A stretch of DNA of 64,000 bases from Nitrososphaeraceae archaeon (GTDB lineage Archaea > Thermoproteota > Nitrososphaeria > Nitrososphaerales > Nitrososphaeraceae): contig JALDRC010000010.1 in NCBI GenBank assembly GCA_031316115.1, forward strand, positions 1-64,000, written 5' to 3'. Shown here in pieces: positions 19,101-27,110 of this stretch; position 1 is the stretch's first letter; each line of letters begins with the position of its first letter. The notes below the pieces were generated by a model, which was not told the DNA's origin, made no database searches, and saw only the letters and a list, made by a program, of their open reading frames with translations. The translations under genes were made by a program, and so were the position numbers.

Positions 19101-19201
19101 CCCATTACAACAAGCTGATTTAATGCTGGTAGTTCTGATTCTTGATATTCTTCACTACCTTCTCTACCAGTATAAAAGACCTGACTACTAATCCTACTCA
19201 A
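16127..19201 (-). CDS. hsdR: Type I restriction enzyme R subunit (HsdR)
   Basis: This 1024-residue motor-endonuclease subunit is intact by sequence. The nuclease core is at Asp162, Glu176 and Lys178 (DIVLF then IIECKAP). The SF2 helicase motifs are Walker A HTQGSGKS (327-334), DEGH (425-428) and TGTP (452-455), with the second RecA domain ending in the Q-x-x-x-R motif region QAIARVNRPY. The C-terminal part (about 780-1024) is helical and is expected to contact the methylase complex. HsdR cleaves unmodified DNA only together with HsdM and HsdS. Here the only partner is a decayed HsdS tail 2 bp upstream; HsdM is absent from the window. The start is TTG at 19201, two bases after the HsdS stop, so the gene was once coupled to hsdS. 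Confidence 0.95.
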   Translation of the reverse strand: MSRISSQVFYTGREGSEEYQESELPALNQLVVMGYEYKNQSELNRERRDYREVLLYDRLEKAIRKLNPELDEDGVYEAIGQIKEDSFPSNLDMMDTNEKIHAKLVGLSRSTGLEPITVIQNFAEGNVFKTICLFDFDNPENNDYLVTNQFQLEGLREPKYLDIVLFVNGIPLVIIECKAPSIRNSVQEAVEKNLYKYQERGYGFEKLMFYNHILIATSGYLARHGAVGTSLNHYGRWSEAEPLSLSDIEKMCNRKKAREQEILIAGMLSKKHLLDLLKNYVIYETVNNKRVKKIAKHQQYRVVTKAVDRLANIDENSVADKGGVVWHTQGSGKSLSMLWLATQLIYKFGNPHIVIVTDRTQLDKQIHETFWACGFPTPIKAKTSSEFERLLQNPKGKTIITTIQKFGTKYGRLIHTDQKVIVLVDEGHRSQYKLQAETMRSAMPNAVFFAFTGTPIDKRDKSTYKVFGPLLDRYTFEESKADGATLPIFYEERIPDLYVQGKEIVGRVQEIIKEKEEDIAKIFQRVFSDLSEKERERLKQEYATKQLIVESKERIRKIAADVIEHFTTHIQPNGFKALLVAPSREAAVTYKRELDKLGAPRSKIIMTSHLGEKGRDGTSWDEYFLTQEQREFESEFFKTPENEIQILVVVDMLLVGYDVPIVQVMYLDHPLREHGLLQAIARVNRPYNPAKTYGLIVDYCGITKELQQALAIFDEQDIKGALLPIEKEVQELKARHTDVISFFSDIPDRDNNDLIIEKFEPAHVREDFEYAFKMFSKSLDAVLPRKEAGPYIDDFKYLSKKRNLLRNFYGSYGMSFRLEGQKVQQLIDDYIDTLRMQNLIDYRKVTNETFLVDILRFKNDKARTALVKNKIRQIIQEKKNENPVYYDKIRERLEKLIEEEERKRRENAKDFNSYKGIYKELLDVGKERTRLGFKTTFEQAVYEILLEITNRDESFSRKITKRIYEDVKPETKIIGWRTKRTSQTRISLIIYDILRDTNNKDFMQREDMIEELTEKIFDLVSENL

Positions 19202-19203
19202 TT

Positions 19204-19445
19204 TCAGACTTTAACCCTTATTTTTCCAGTTAGAAGTTGTTGCATTAAACCTTTTTTGAGATTTTCATGATTTGATTTGTTATGTCGGTGTTTTTGTATT
19301 AGTTCATCTACATTTGAAAGTATTGATGCTATTTTTTGTTATTCTCTTAAGGATGGAACAGGAATTTGTAAATTTCTAAAATCTTTTTTTTGTGATATTA
19401 TTATCGATGAAAAATTTTTAGCAATTAAAAACAATTATTCAGATG
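19204..19445 (-). pseudogene. hsdS: C-terminal remnant of type I specificity subunit (HsdS)
   Basis: The minus strand reads LFLIAKNFSSIIISQKKDF, RNLQIPVPSLRE, TAA, QKIASILSNVDELIQKH and LKKGLMQQLLTGKIRVKV, then a stop at 19206-19204. The IPVPSLREQQKIASIL and KKGLMQ.LLTGK.R blocks are hallmarks of the second target-recognition half of HsdS. The TAA stands where Gln (CAA) is expected, a single C-to-T change. Everything upstream of about 19445 is lost. The small plus-strand frame at 19277-19504 is a shadow of this relic. Confidence 0.85.
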
Positions 19446-19640
19446 TTAATAGACTTTACAACCAATTAAGAAAAAATTATGAATCAGACTTAGCATTTAA
19501 CTAAACAGCGAATTTTTTCATTCGAGAAATGGAAGTAACAAGTTTTTAAAATCTACATCAAATAAAGGAAAATTTATTTTTTTTCATATTTTCTAGATTT
19601 TCCATTTGTGAGAACAATTGTCTTATAATAACACTATTTA

Positions 19641-20561
19641 CTAAAACAAACTTGGATGTTGTTCAATATGCTGTATAGAAAATCCGATATGTGAATATTG
19701 ATTTATACATTCATAATATCCCTGAGATTCTTGGTCATCTCCATTTATTCCAACAAATTCTGCATAGGTAGGAAATTCATCTTCCGTATAGTAATAAAGC
19801 ATACCATTCTGGTCAAGTGCTATATATGCATCACAGTTTGAAACTTGTAACTGTCTTTCATCAACACCATAAAGTTCTACAACAGGTGACATCAATCCCT
19901 TCTTATTGTCGGTATGGTACAATCCTAAAACATGTCCAATCTCATGCAATATTGCATTGTATGCCGTGTATTGACCATGTCCGTTCTTTTTTAAAAGTTC
20001 AGGTGTAAATGCTTGAGACCAAGCAGTAATGTCAACATATTGAATAACTCTGTCATTTCCATACTCTGTATATGCTATAATGGTATTTGCAAGAACCTCA
20101 GCTTCGTCTTTAGAATAATCAAAATCAGATCTATCATTTATCTCCTTTTCCATATCTGTTAATTTCTGCTGACTCTCTAGTGTACTAAATAATATGTCTG
20201 CTGAAGATACATCATCTATCTTCACGAAAGATATAATATTTTTCATCTTTACTTGCCAGTTATAAAGTGCAGCATCAACTATTGCATTAAAGTATTTGTT
20301 ATCTGAATCAACTACGTACGTCAGTATCCCATCATCCAGATTCTCATTCCAGAAACAACATACTTCTATCTTTTCTGCAGCATTTGCAGGTTCGATATCA
20401 ATACTAGTTAAAGAAAATAAAATACTTGAAATAACAATTATTCCAAGAATAACAAAAAAAGGATATGTTAAATCATTCTGGGGATTATCAAATAATAAAT
20501 ATTTACGAGCCTGAGTTTGTCTTACTATAATAACTTCCATGAAATTATCGATGGTTTTCAA
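19641..20561 (-). CDS. Secreted matrixin-like zinc metalloprotease (metzincin)
   Basis: This 306-residue protein has an N-terminal cytosolic tail of about 30 residues and one membrane/signal helix (33-53, then EPANAAEK). The catalytic domain carries HEIGHVLGLYH (206-216: His206, Glu207, His210, Gly213, His216), the metzincin zinc site, followed eight residues later by the Met-turn LMSP (Met224). Spacing and the upstream ITAWSQAFT and ADILFST blocks resemble matrixin (peptidase M10-type) domains. There is no obvious Cys-switch propeptide; Cys68/Cys69 lie near the start of the domain and could be disulfide-bonded or regulatory. It should act outside the membrane on proteins. ATG at 20561. The metzincin call is firm; the subfamily is inferred. 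Confidence 0.85.
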   Translation of the reverse strand: MKTIDNFMEVIIVRQTQARKYLLFDNPQNDLTYPFFVILGIIVISSILFSLTSIDIEPANAAEKIEVCCFWNENLDDGILTYVVDSDNKYFNAIVDAALYNWQVKMKNIISFVKIDDVSSADILFSTLESQQKLTDMEKEINDRSDFDYSKDEAEVLANTIIAYTEYGNDRVIQYVDITAWSQAFTPELLKKNGHGQYTAYNAILHEIGHVLGLYHTDNKKGLMSPVVELYGVDERQLQVSNCDAYIALDQNGMLYYYTEDEFPTYAEFVGINGDDQESQGYYECINQYSHIGFSIQHIEQHPSLF

Positions 20562-20595
20562 CTATGTATCCTTATAGAGTATAAGAGCTATATTT

Positions 20596-20811
20596 CTATT
20601 GTTTTTTATTTCTTTTTTTAATATTCAATATTGATAACAAAAATGATATAAGAGCATGAATTAAATCTGTGGAAAAAGTATTGAGTTCCATAGTTATTTT
20701 AACATAAATCTTATTACTATAAATTCTCTTTGAATAGTAGAAAACGAATCTTTCAATTATATTCATAACAATACCTATCCTCATTAGTATAATGGAATAT
20801 TTGGAAACCAA
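20596..20811 (-). CDS. Small hypothetical protein (weak)
   Basis: This 71-codon frame has two hydrophobic segments and many Lys/Ile/Tyr residues. Its composition follows the local AT content and no motif is seen. It could be a small membrane protein or chance; it is listed because nothing better occupies the strand. Confidence 0.2.
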   Translation of the reverse strand: MVSKYSIILMRIGIVMNIIERFVFYYSKRIYSNKIYVKITMELNTFSTDLIHALISFLLSILNIKKRNKKQ

Positions 20812-20817
20812 TTCCTT

Positions 20818-20985
20818 ATGTATGCTGAAAAAGATAAAAAAGATAAAGAACTATCAGAACATGACGTAGAAAGTTTATGTGGAGCTTCAGAGGCCTATGA
20901 GGCACATAAAGAACAATGCGATAGACTTTAAGATATGTTAGATAAAGGAATTATCAAAGATGATCCAGATTTTGAATATGATTAA
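20818..20985 (+). pseudogene. Small acidic protein gene interrupted by one ochre stop
   Basis: ATG at 20818 opens MYAEKDKKDKELSEHDVESL, CGASEAYEAHKEQCDRL, then TAA at 20929-20931, and the same frame continues DMLDKGIIKDDPDFEYD to a second TAA at 20983. A single CAA-to-TAA change would join both parts into a 55-residue acidic helical protein. A shorter look-alike (KELSEYNVE) sits at 5821-5877. It is either a fresh pseudogene or a 37-residue product. Confidence 0.4.
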
Positions 20986-21483
20986 TTATATATTTCACAT
21001 GTGTTTATGTACTAGCGGCAATCCAAGGTCTGGATATTATAGAACTGAAAGAAAACAAAATATCAAGAAGGATTTGAAAATGAAAATTTAAATACTTTTT
21101 TAATATGTTATCTTCAATAATAGCAAACAATCTATAAAGGCTGTTTGCAATCTTTTTCTAAATATCTAAGTTCTAAGAAATTCATATGATGTTGATGTAC
21201 AAATTAAGATAAATCATAAAAGTGTCGGAGAAAAGCAAAGTTCTCTAACGAATTTTTAAATGTATCAACCATTAAAATCTGAAATTCAAGTGCAAGTTCA
21301 ACTTGTATTAAAACGCTATTTTTGCTGACAGAATTCTTATCCAAGAAGTTGTAGTTGTTGTTGAATTGTTTTGCTTGGCCAATTCTTACTTAAATACGAC
21401 AACATCGAGAAAAAATATAATATTTTATTTAGATAAATAACATCCAACCAATAAAATTATATTAATTATTTATAGAACAAAAA
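20986..21483. other. Gene-free stretch with terminator-like hairpin
   Basis: No gene is seen. The inverted repeat GCAAACA (21123-21129) / TGTTTGC (21142-21148) is followed by a TCTTTTTCT run and could end transcription on the plus strand. A second perfect palindrome CAAGTTCAACTTG lies near 21293-21308. Confidence 0.4.
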
Positions 21484-22293
21484 ATGATGAGGCCATATCG
21501 CAAATTATCATTATCATCATCCAAAAGAATTGTTCTGGCTTTATCATTTCTTTTTATATTCACTTTTACTATAACACTAGCTGAGGCTCAAACTAGTAAT
21601 TCGACAGATTTAGAAACATTGTTGGAAACAGCTAATGGTTTGTTTAACCAAAAAAAATATGATGAATCAATCCCTTACTATGACAACATTCTAATGATAA
21701 ACGCATCAAATATTGATGCTCTCAATCACAAAGGTCTTGCTCTATGGGAGTCACACAAATATATTGAATCACTTCCGTATTTTGACCAAATCCTTGCAAT
21801 AAATCCATCAAATGTAAAGGCTTTAAATAACAAAGGACTTGCTTTGTTGGGGTTGCAAAAAAATGATGAGGCAATACAGTATTTCGACAAAGTTTTATCT
21901 ATAAATTCATCAGATGTTTATGCTCTAAATAATAAGGGGGGTGCTTTATTGATATTTCAAAAAAATGATGAGGCAATACAGTATTTCGACAAAGTTTTAT
22001 CTATAAATTCATCAGATGTTTATGCTCTAAATAACAAAGCAGAAGCCTTAGCTGAAATGGGAAAGAATCTCGAAGCACTTTCAGTAATAGAAAAAGCAGC
22101 TATAGATAATCCAAAGGATGAAGCCTTGCAAAGTACTATGGCTTTTGTGCTTGCTAATATGGGAAAAGACGATGAAGCCAGAAAATATTATGAAAAAGCC
22201 CTAAAAATAAATCCTAATTTAATTGAAATATTATATGAAGATGAAGTAGAGCAATTCAACAGAGTTATGGGTAATCAAACAACATCTCACTAA
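21484..22293 (+). CDS. Secreted TPR-repeat protein
   Basis: This 269-residue protein has a signal sequence (about 15-36, ending AEAQ) and at least five 34-residue tetratricopeptide repeats from residue 43 onward. Each has the W/L-G-Y-A-F pattern in the degenerate form ALNNKGLALLGLQKNDEAIQ. TPRs form a right-handed scaffold for protein contacts, here outside the cytoplasm. Repeats three and four are nearly identical at the DNA level (21856-21934 and 21958-22036), a recent 102-bp in-frame duplication. The C-terminus (EILYEDEVEQFNRVMG) leaves the repeat pattern. ATG at 21484. A simple AAC/AAAAC tract follows the stop (22294-22328). The partner is unknown. Confidence 0.85.
   Translation: MMRPYRKLSLSSSKRIVLALSFLFIFTFTITLAEAQTSNSTDLETLLETANGLFNQKKYDESIPYYDNILMINASNIDALNHKGLALWESHKYIESLPYFDQILAINPSNVKALNNKGLALLGLQKNDEAIQYFDKVLSINSSDVYALNNKGGALLIFQKNDEAIQYFDKVLSINSSDVYALNNKAEALAEMGKNLEALSVIEKAAIDNPKDEALQSTMAFVLANMGKDDEARKYYEKALKINPNLIEILYEDEVEQFNRVMGNQTTSH
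21856..22036 (+). repeat. 102-bp-period direct duplication inside the TPR gene
   Basis: About 78 consecutive bases (from CAAAAAAATGATGAGGCA to GCTCTAAATAA) occur twice with an offset of 102 bp, exactly one TPR. The intervening 24 bp differ. Confidence 0.9.
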
Positions 22294-22541
22294 CAAAAAC
22301 AACAACAAAAACAAAAACAACAACAATAAATGTAAATTTAATTCGGCTTTTTTATTGTTATATGTTATCTAGTTTCTCAGATACAAAAAAAGATTTTATG
22401 GTATATGAACCTGGTATTTTTTTATGCTTGTATTTTTTATTCTCTGTCTTTACATTACTATAAAGATAAATATTCTATTTCTAAAACTTTAACAAAGATT
22501 TATTAAAATAGAAGATCTAAAGCTAAATCTATCTGGTCAAT

Positions 22542-22736
22542 CTAACAGCAATTAGGGTTCCATTTTGTAGCTGCTTCAGCAACTCCTATTCCTAAAATTC
22601 CTGTATCAGCTATGTAGAATGTACCCAATACGCCTAATGTAATTGCAGCACTGATACCGAATGCTACTAATGTAGGATGTGGAACCTTCACATTACTTTG
22701 AATGTGGGCTTTCATAGCTCTTACTATCTTAAGCAA
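22542..22736 (-). CDS. Small single-pass membrane protein with C-terminal CC
   Basis: This 64-residue product has a basic N-terminus (MLKIVRAMKAH), one long hydrophobic helix (about 24-46, LVAFGISAAITLGVLGTFYIAD) and a short tail GVAEAATKWNPNCC. The tail resembles the end of a signal peptide (VAEAA) followed by a tiny mature peptide with two cysteines. It could be a membrane-anchored small protein or a secreted mini-peptide. ATG at 22736; no neighbour on the same strand. I do not recognise the family. Confidence 0.5.
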   Translation of the reverse strand: MLKIVRAMKAHIQSNVKVPHPTLVAFGISAAITLGVLGTFYIADTGILGIGVAEAATKWNPNCC

Positions 22737-23498
22737 TTTATTTCTAAATTAACAGCGCCTTTCAAATATATAGGCATTTCTAGTTAATTTTTCTATTATT
22801 TAAAACCATAAAATTGTTTTAGATATTTGATACTTTTTATTTTATAACAATTTATGACCCACAAAATCAGATTTCAAATGAGTTATACAATTTCATAAAA
22901 TACGGAGGATAAAAAATTTTGATTCAGAAAAAATATAGTGACTAGATTTACTTTGGATACAAAATAGACTCTGAAAAAGAATCAAATTTTGACCAGTTAC
23001 GTAAGAGAAAACCTAACAAATAAAACTAAATATTAAAAAATATTGAAAAGAAAATAATAATATTTTGAAACAAAAAAAATGATCATTAATTTAACAATAT
23101 TTTTATTGCAGTGCTCTCAGCCTAAACATGCCAATACCAGATTATGAAATCCTAATGTTGCCGTTAATAAAACTTACTTTGTTCAAAAGAACATTCATCG
23201 AAAGAAGCAGGAGATTAGTTATCAAGTTAATTTAAGCTTACAGAGGAAGAAAAAAATAAACTATTCCTACGAAGAAGATATCAGTTTTCTATGATATAAC
23301 CCAGCGGCTATTTACCTATCTCAAACATACGGTATTATGGACAGGAACGAATGGAATTTTTAAAATACCAGGAAGAGGAAGATATGTATTTAAAAAAATA
23401 TAGTACTGTTGAATTGTTATTGTTTAAATCAATTGTTGGGAATAAGTTTGTAAAACCCTAACAGTAATGCTTAAAACTAATTTTCTGTTTTAATTTTT
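22737..23498. other. Gene-free stretch
   Basis: Nothing assignable. Short broken frames at 23220-23400 (QRKKKINYSYEEDISFL and a stop) hint at an eroded gene, but no family match is visible. Confidence 0.3.
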
Positions 23499-23741
23499 AT
23501 GGCAACTGAAAAGACTTTAAATCAAAATCAACTCAGAAGATTATCCGACCTACTAGACATCGCAATCGGTAATAAAGAACACCAACATCCACGTGACACA
23601 AGAAGAGCAGCAGTTCTTTTTTATAGTATAAATAAACTTGGGTATCAATTTGTTGATACTAATGTGTATAATATAATAGACAATAATTCTCGTTTTTCAT
23701 ATTCGGATATAATGAAAAAAAACACTTGGTTGTATAGCTAA
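23499..23741 (+). CDS. Small hypothetical protein
   Basis: This 80-residue soluble protein starts at ATG 23499 with MATEKTLNQNQLRRLSDLLD. It has a balanced composition, is predicted to be helical, and is free of cysteine and membrane segments. The block HPRDTRRAAVLFYSINKLGY looks like a genuine folded core. It is monocistronic and I see no known motif. Confidence 0.45.
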   Translation: MATEKTLNQNQLRRLSDLLDIAIGNKEHQHPRDTRRAAVLFYSINKLGYQFVDTNVYNIIDNNSRFSYSDIMKKNTWLYS

Positions 23742-23940
23742 CGCCTGTAACGACCTTGTCGAAGGTTTATACAATTCAGAAAATAGTATGTTTAATATTA
23801 CAACGGAAGAACAGTTACAACAATAATAAAATTTATTTTTGAATCATAAATTCCCCTTTTTGATGTTTGAAATGAATGAGTAAAGCTAAATATATCCTAG
23901 TCATAGCATAATAAAATGACAGATTCAATCGTCTGTCGAA

Positions 23941-23967
23941 TCGAGTGTTCAAATCCCGTCCGATCCA
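23941..23967 (+). other. Possible tRNA 3'-end scrap (attachment-site-like)
   Basis: GTGTTCAAATCCCGTCC followed by GATCCA looks like a T-loop (GTTCAAATC) and the 3' acceptor strand of a tRNA. No matching 5' half (expected GGATCGG) lies upstream and the T-stem pairing is poor. Such 3' tRNA pieces are often attachment-site scars of integrated elements. Confidence 0.3.
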
Positions 23968-24139
23968 TCGCTTGCAATGTGAAAGATTTCGATAACAAAA
24001 ACGTTCAATAGTAATCGAGATTAACATGTGTTTTGTATTTGTTAATTAAAATAGATAAAATGTCACCGTATTTGTTAACATGTAATTTCGGGTAATCATG
24101 CAATTGCAATAAAATTGTTAACATATTTACAATTTGGTC

Positions 24140-24624
24140 AACCAAACAATTTTCTATGTAAAATGGTTCAAGATATCCACCTGACCCATTTGGTTTAGTT
24201 TTTTCATTGGAAATATTATCCATTTTCTTTAATTCCTTATCTTTCATTCCAGGATTTTCAGACCATATCTTTTCAGAACCCTGTACATAATTGTTGTTCT
24301 TATTGAGATCTTAAGAGAATTTAACCTGAATTTTAAATTATTACATCCAAATTTTTTTGTTATGCTTAAATATAGTATTTCCTTTACTATCTCTTTATTT
24401 GTTACTCTTTCAGATTATATATCATGTGGTTTTCTACTTTTTTCATGTAAATCTGATATTCCATGTTTTATGTACCTGTTCTTGGCCTTAAAGTATATCT
24501 TTCTGATTTACGAATTAAATTGTATTTTGCTTGCCATTCTATTTGATAAACATTTCCTAGAATGGTACAAGAAAATTTCACCTATGTCAGTAAATGAAAT
24601 TGTAAATTGTTGAAAGTACAACAA
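24140..24624 (-). pseudogene. Truncated copy of the IS481-type element
   Basis: The outer end (24570-24624) matches the right end of the IS481-type element at 62101-63144, including GTCAGTAAATGAAATTGTAA followed by AAGTACA. Inside it, degraded HTH codons around 24400-24530 and the block EPFYIENC near 24150 correspond to GPFYIENC of the complete copy. The left two-thirds of the transposase and the other terminus are gone. Frames annotated on the plus strand here are shadows. Confidence 0.7.
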
Positions 24625-24696
24625 TTAAGCATAACAAATAAATTTCAAGAATAGTTTATAATAAAAAAGGATTTTATTGGAGAAAAGAATTGTCCG

Positions 24697-26829
24697 TTGA
24701 ATCTAACTAAAAAATCTTTATTTTTTATAGTTTTCTTGATAATATTTGTAGAAAACTCAATTATAATTTTGGCAGATATCGAAGAAAAAGAACACCATTC
24801 TCATCAAATAATAGTAATAAATTCATTGATAGCAGTGATAATCGCAATTCTGGTATTATTCCAAGAAAGTGAAGACAAGAATTTTCATCTAAAGACAAGA
24901 ATATCAGTTGTCTTGGGACTGTCTTGTTGGTTTTTGGCTAATTTAACATGGGCGATATATGATATTGTACTTGATGTAGTGCCTCCAGAACCATCTATTG
25001 GAGATGCGCTATGGTTATCAGCTTATGTATTTTTAGGTTTTCATCTTTTTGTGTCTTTTAAAAAATTTCGACATAGATTCAATAAAAAATTAATTGGTGT
25101 TGGTGTAATAATAGGTTCAGTATATTTGACCATTATGACATATTTTACTTTGAGTATTTCTAGTTTTGAAAATTATCGTGGGATTTCTATGTTTATTGTT
25201 CTTTTGTTATATCCTCTTTTTGCTTCTTTATTATTGATATTTTCTATAATTCTACAGGTTGGATTGAGAAAAGATACCCATCATGCTGTTCCTTGGATGT
25301 TCGATTCATTAGCAACTATTGCTATCGTCGTAGCAGATAGTTGGTTCGTTATAGTCATGGTAACCAATATAGTTAACGAGATATGGGTAGCATCGCTTTT
25401 CATTAGTGCACACTATCTCATCATGGTTGCTGGATTCCTCTGGTATTCCAGGTATTTAACTCACAAAACCGAGACAAGTATATTATATAAATGTTATAAC
25501 AACATAAAGAAAAAACGAATTATGGGTATAATTGGGATTTTGATTGTTCTATCGATCTCCTTTTACACTCTTTCAAATCCTCTGATTTCTATAAATCCTC
25601 AATCACCACATCATAAACATGATAAAGAAATTGGATCTGTCTACGCCCCTGAAGATTTCAAGGAAATAAAATTAGGAGCATTACTGCCGATAAGTGGTAC
25701 ATTATCATCTGTTGGTGAATCGGATTTAGTTACCCTAAATATTGTTACCAAAGATATTAACGAATATCTATCAGATATCAATTCACCTTATAGAATAAAA
25801 ATACTAGTAGAAGATACAGAAACAAATCCATATGTAGCATTAACAAAACTCAAACATCTGAGGGAAAAAGGAGTCGATATTGTAATAGGGCCAGGCAGTA
25901 GTTCAGAAATAATGCGTATAAAGGATTACGCAGACCAAAATGGGGTAATGGTAATAAGCCCGGCGAGTACCGCACCATCCTTAGCTGTAGTTGGCGATAA
26001 TATTTTTCGCTTAATTCCAGACGATACAAATCAGGCAAAAGCCATATCAAAAAAAATGTGGGATGATGGAATAAGGGTCATAGTTCCTTTGGTTAGATCA
26101 GATGTTTATGGAAATGACATTCTAAATTTTACACGAATAAATTTTGAAGAATTAGGTGGAACAGTAGTAGATGGAATAAAATACAATCCACCCATAGGTC
26201 AATTTGCTGCAAGTTTAAATAGAATTAACTATGTATATTGGGGTCAGGAGCTAATTACCTTAAATTCAAAAGTTAAAGAACTAACTTTAGAATACCCATT
26301 GAATCAAATTGGAGTATATCTTGTAGCATTTAATGAAGTGGTTCCAATACTTAGTCAGGCCAATTCCCATCCACTATTAGAAAAAGTACTCTGGTATGGA
26401 AATGAGGCAACTGCAAAGTATAAAAAAATAATTTCTAACCATAAATCATCGATATTTGCTGTAAATTCTAAATATGTTGCCCCTTTATATGGATTTAATG
26501 AAACAAATAGTAAAAAATTGGAATCATTTTTAGAATCCTATGATGAATATCATACAAAAACACCTATAGCATTTGATGGTCCATATATGTACGATGCAGT
26601 ATGGTTGGCAACCCTTACAAAAATACAGACAAACAATACCAACCAAATACAAGTTTTAAAAAATGCTTTTTTTAATATATCTGATTCCTTTACTGGAATT
26701 ACTGGACCAACTATTCTTAACGAATTTGGTGATCGTTTATACAGTAGTCATGATTTCTGGACTGTGAGTGAAAATAACAAAAATGAAACTACAATTGCTG
26801 ATAGATTAGAATGGATTAAGGTCAGTTAA
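24697..26829 (+). CDS. Multi-helix membrane protein with C-terminal Venus-flytrap (type 1 periplasmic binding) receptor domain
   Basis: This 710-residue protein has nine hydrophobic segments in its N-terminal 293 residues (about 6-26, 37-55, 69-90, 104-121, 132-153, 162-186, 203-225, 229-250, 274-293). The segment VPPEPSIGDALWLSAYVFLG resembles a seven-helix sensor module seen in bacterial signalling proteins. From residue 323 to the end comes a complete branched-chain amino-acid-binding type domain: LGALLPISGTLSSVGE, DTETNPYVALTKL, VIGPGSSSEIMR and VISPASTAPSL. That domain should bind a small ligand outside the cell. No kinase, cyclase or ABC transporter partner is attached or adjacent. TTG start at 24697. 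The domain order is the reverse of class C receptors. It is probably a ligand sensor; the mechanism is unknown. Confidence 0.75.
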   Translation: MNLTKKSLFFIVFLIIFVENSIIILADIEEKEHHSHQIIVINSLIAVIIAILVLFQESEDKNFHLKTRISVVLGLSCWFLANLTWAIYDIVLDVVPPEPSIGDALWLSAYVFLGFHLFVSFKKFRHRFNKKLIGVGVIIGSVYLTIMTYFTLSISSFENYRGISMFIVLLLYPLFASLLLIFSIILQVGLRKDTHHAVPWMFDSLATIAIVVADSWFVIVMVTNIVNEIWVASLFISAHYLIMVAGFLWYSRYLTHKTETSILYKCYNNIKKKRIMGIIGILIVLSISFYTLSNPLISINPQSPHHKHDKEIGSVYAPEDFKEIKLGALLPISGTLSSVGESDLVTLNIVTKDINEYLSDINSPYRIKILVEDTETNPYVALTKLKHLREKGVDIVIGPGSSSEIMRIKDYADQNGVMVISPASTAPSLAVVGDNIFRLIPDDTNQAKAISKKMWDDGIRVIVPLVRSDVYGNDILNFTRINFEELGGTVVDGIKYNPPIGQFAASLNRINYVYWGQELITLNSKVKELTLEYPLNQIGVYLVAFNEVVPILSQANSHPLLEKVLWYGNEATAKYKKIISNHKSSIFAVNSKYVAPLYGFNETNSKKLESFLESYDEYHTKTPIAFDGPYMYDAVWLATLTKIQTNNTNQIQVLKNAFFNISDSFTGITGPTILNEFGDRLYSSHDFWTVSENNKNETTIADRLEWIKVS

Positions 26830-27110
26830 TAAATAAATCATAACAAAGAGACAAAAAAAAGAAAAAAATAAAAAACCATAGGCATTATTAGTTTGGGTAG
26901 ATATATGCCAAATTATATGTTTAGTAGAAGATACACAAGCTATTCCCACATTTTCTTTATCCTATATAGTAAGCGAAATATTACAGGGTAATCCATTTGT
27001 ATTAGAGATTAGCCTGTTTACTAGTTCTTCTAATTGTTGAGACGGTGCTAAACTCAATTCTTCGAAAAGTTCTTCAATTTTGATTAAATATATCAAATAG
27101 ATTATGTTTT
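26830..27110. other. Intergenic stretch
   Basis: Short gene-free sequence between the receptor gene and the IS630-type pseudogene; no signal is recognised beyond A-rich runs just after 26829. Confidence 0.3.

Noticed and set aside
19277-19504. 75-codon plus-strand frame
   Set aside because: It is antisense to a recognisable HsdS C-terminus on the minus strand.
23833-24027. 64-codon minus-strand frame
   Set aside because: It spans the tRNA-like scrap and has no independent coding evidence.
24362-24613. 83-codon plus-strand frame
   Set aside because: Antisense to the decayed HTH region of an IS481-type relic whose end is recognisable.
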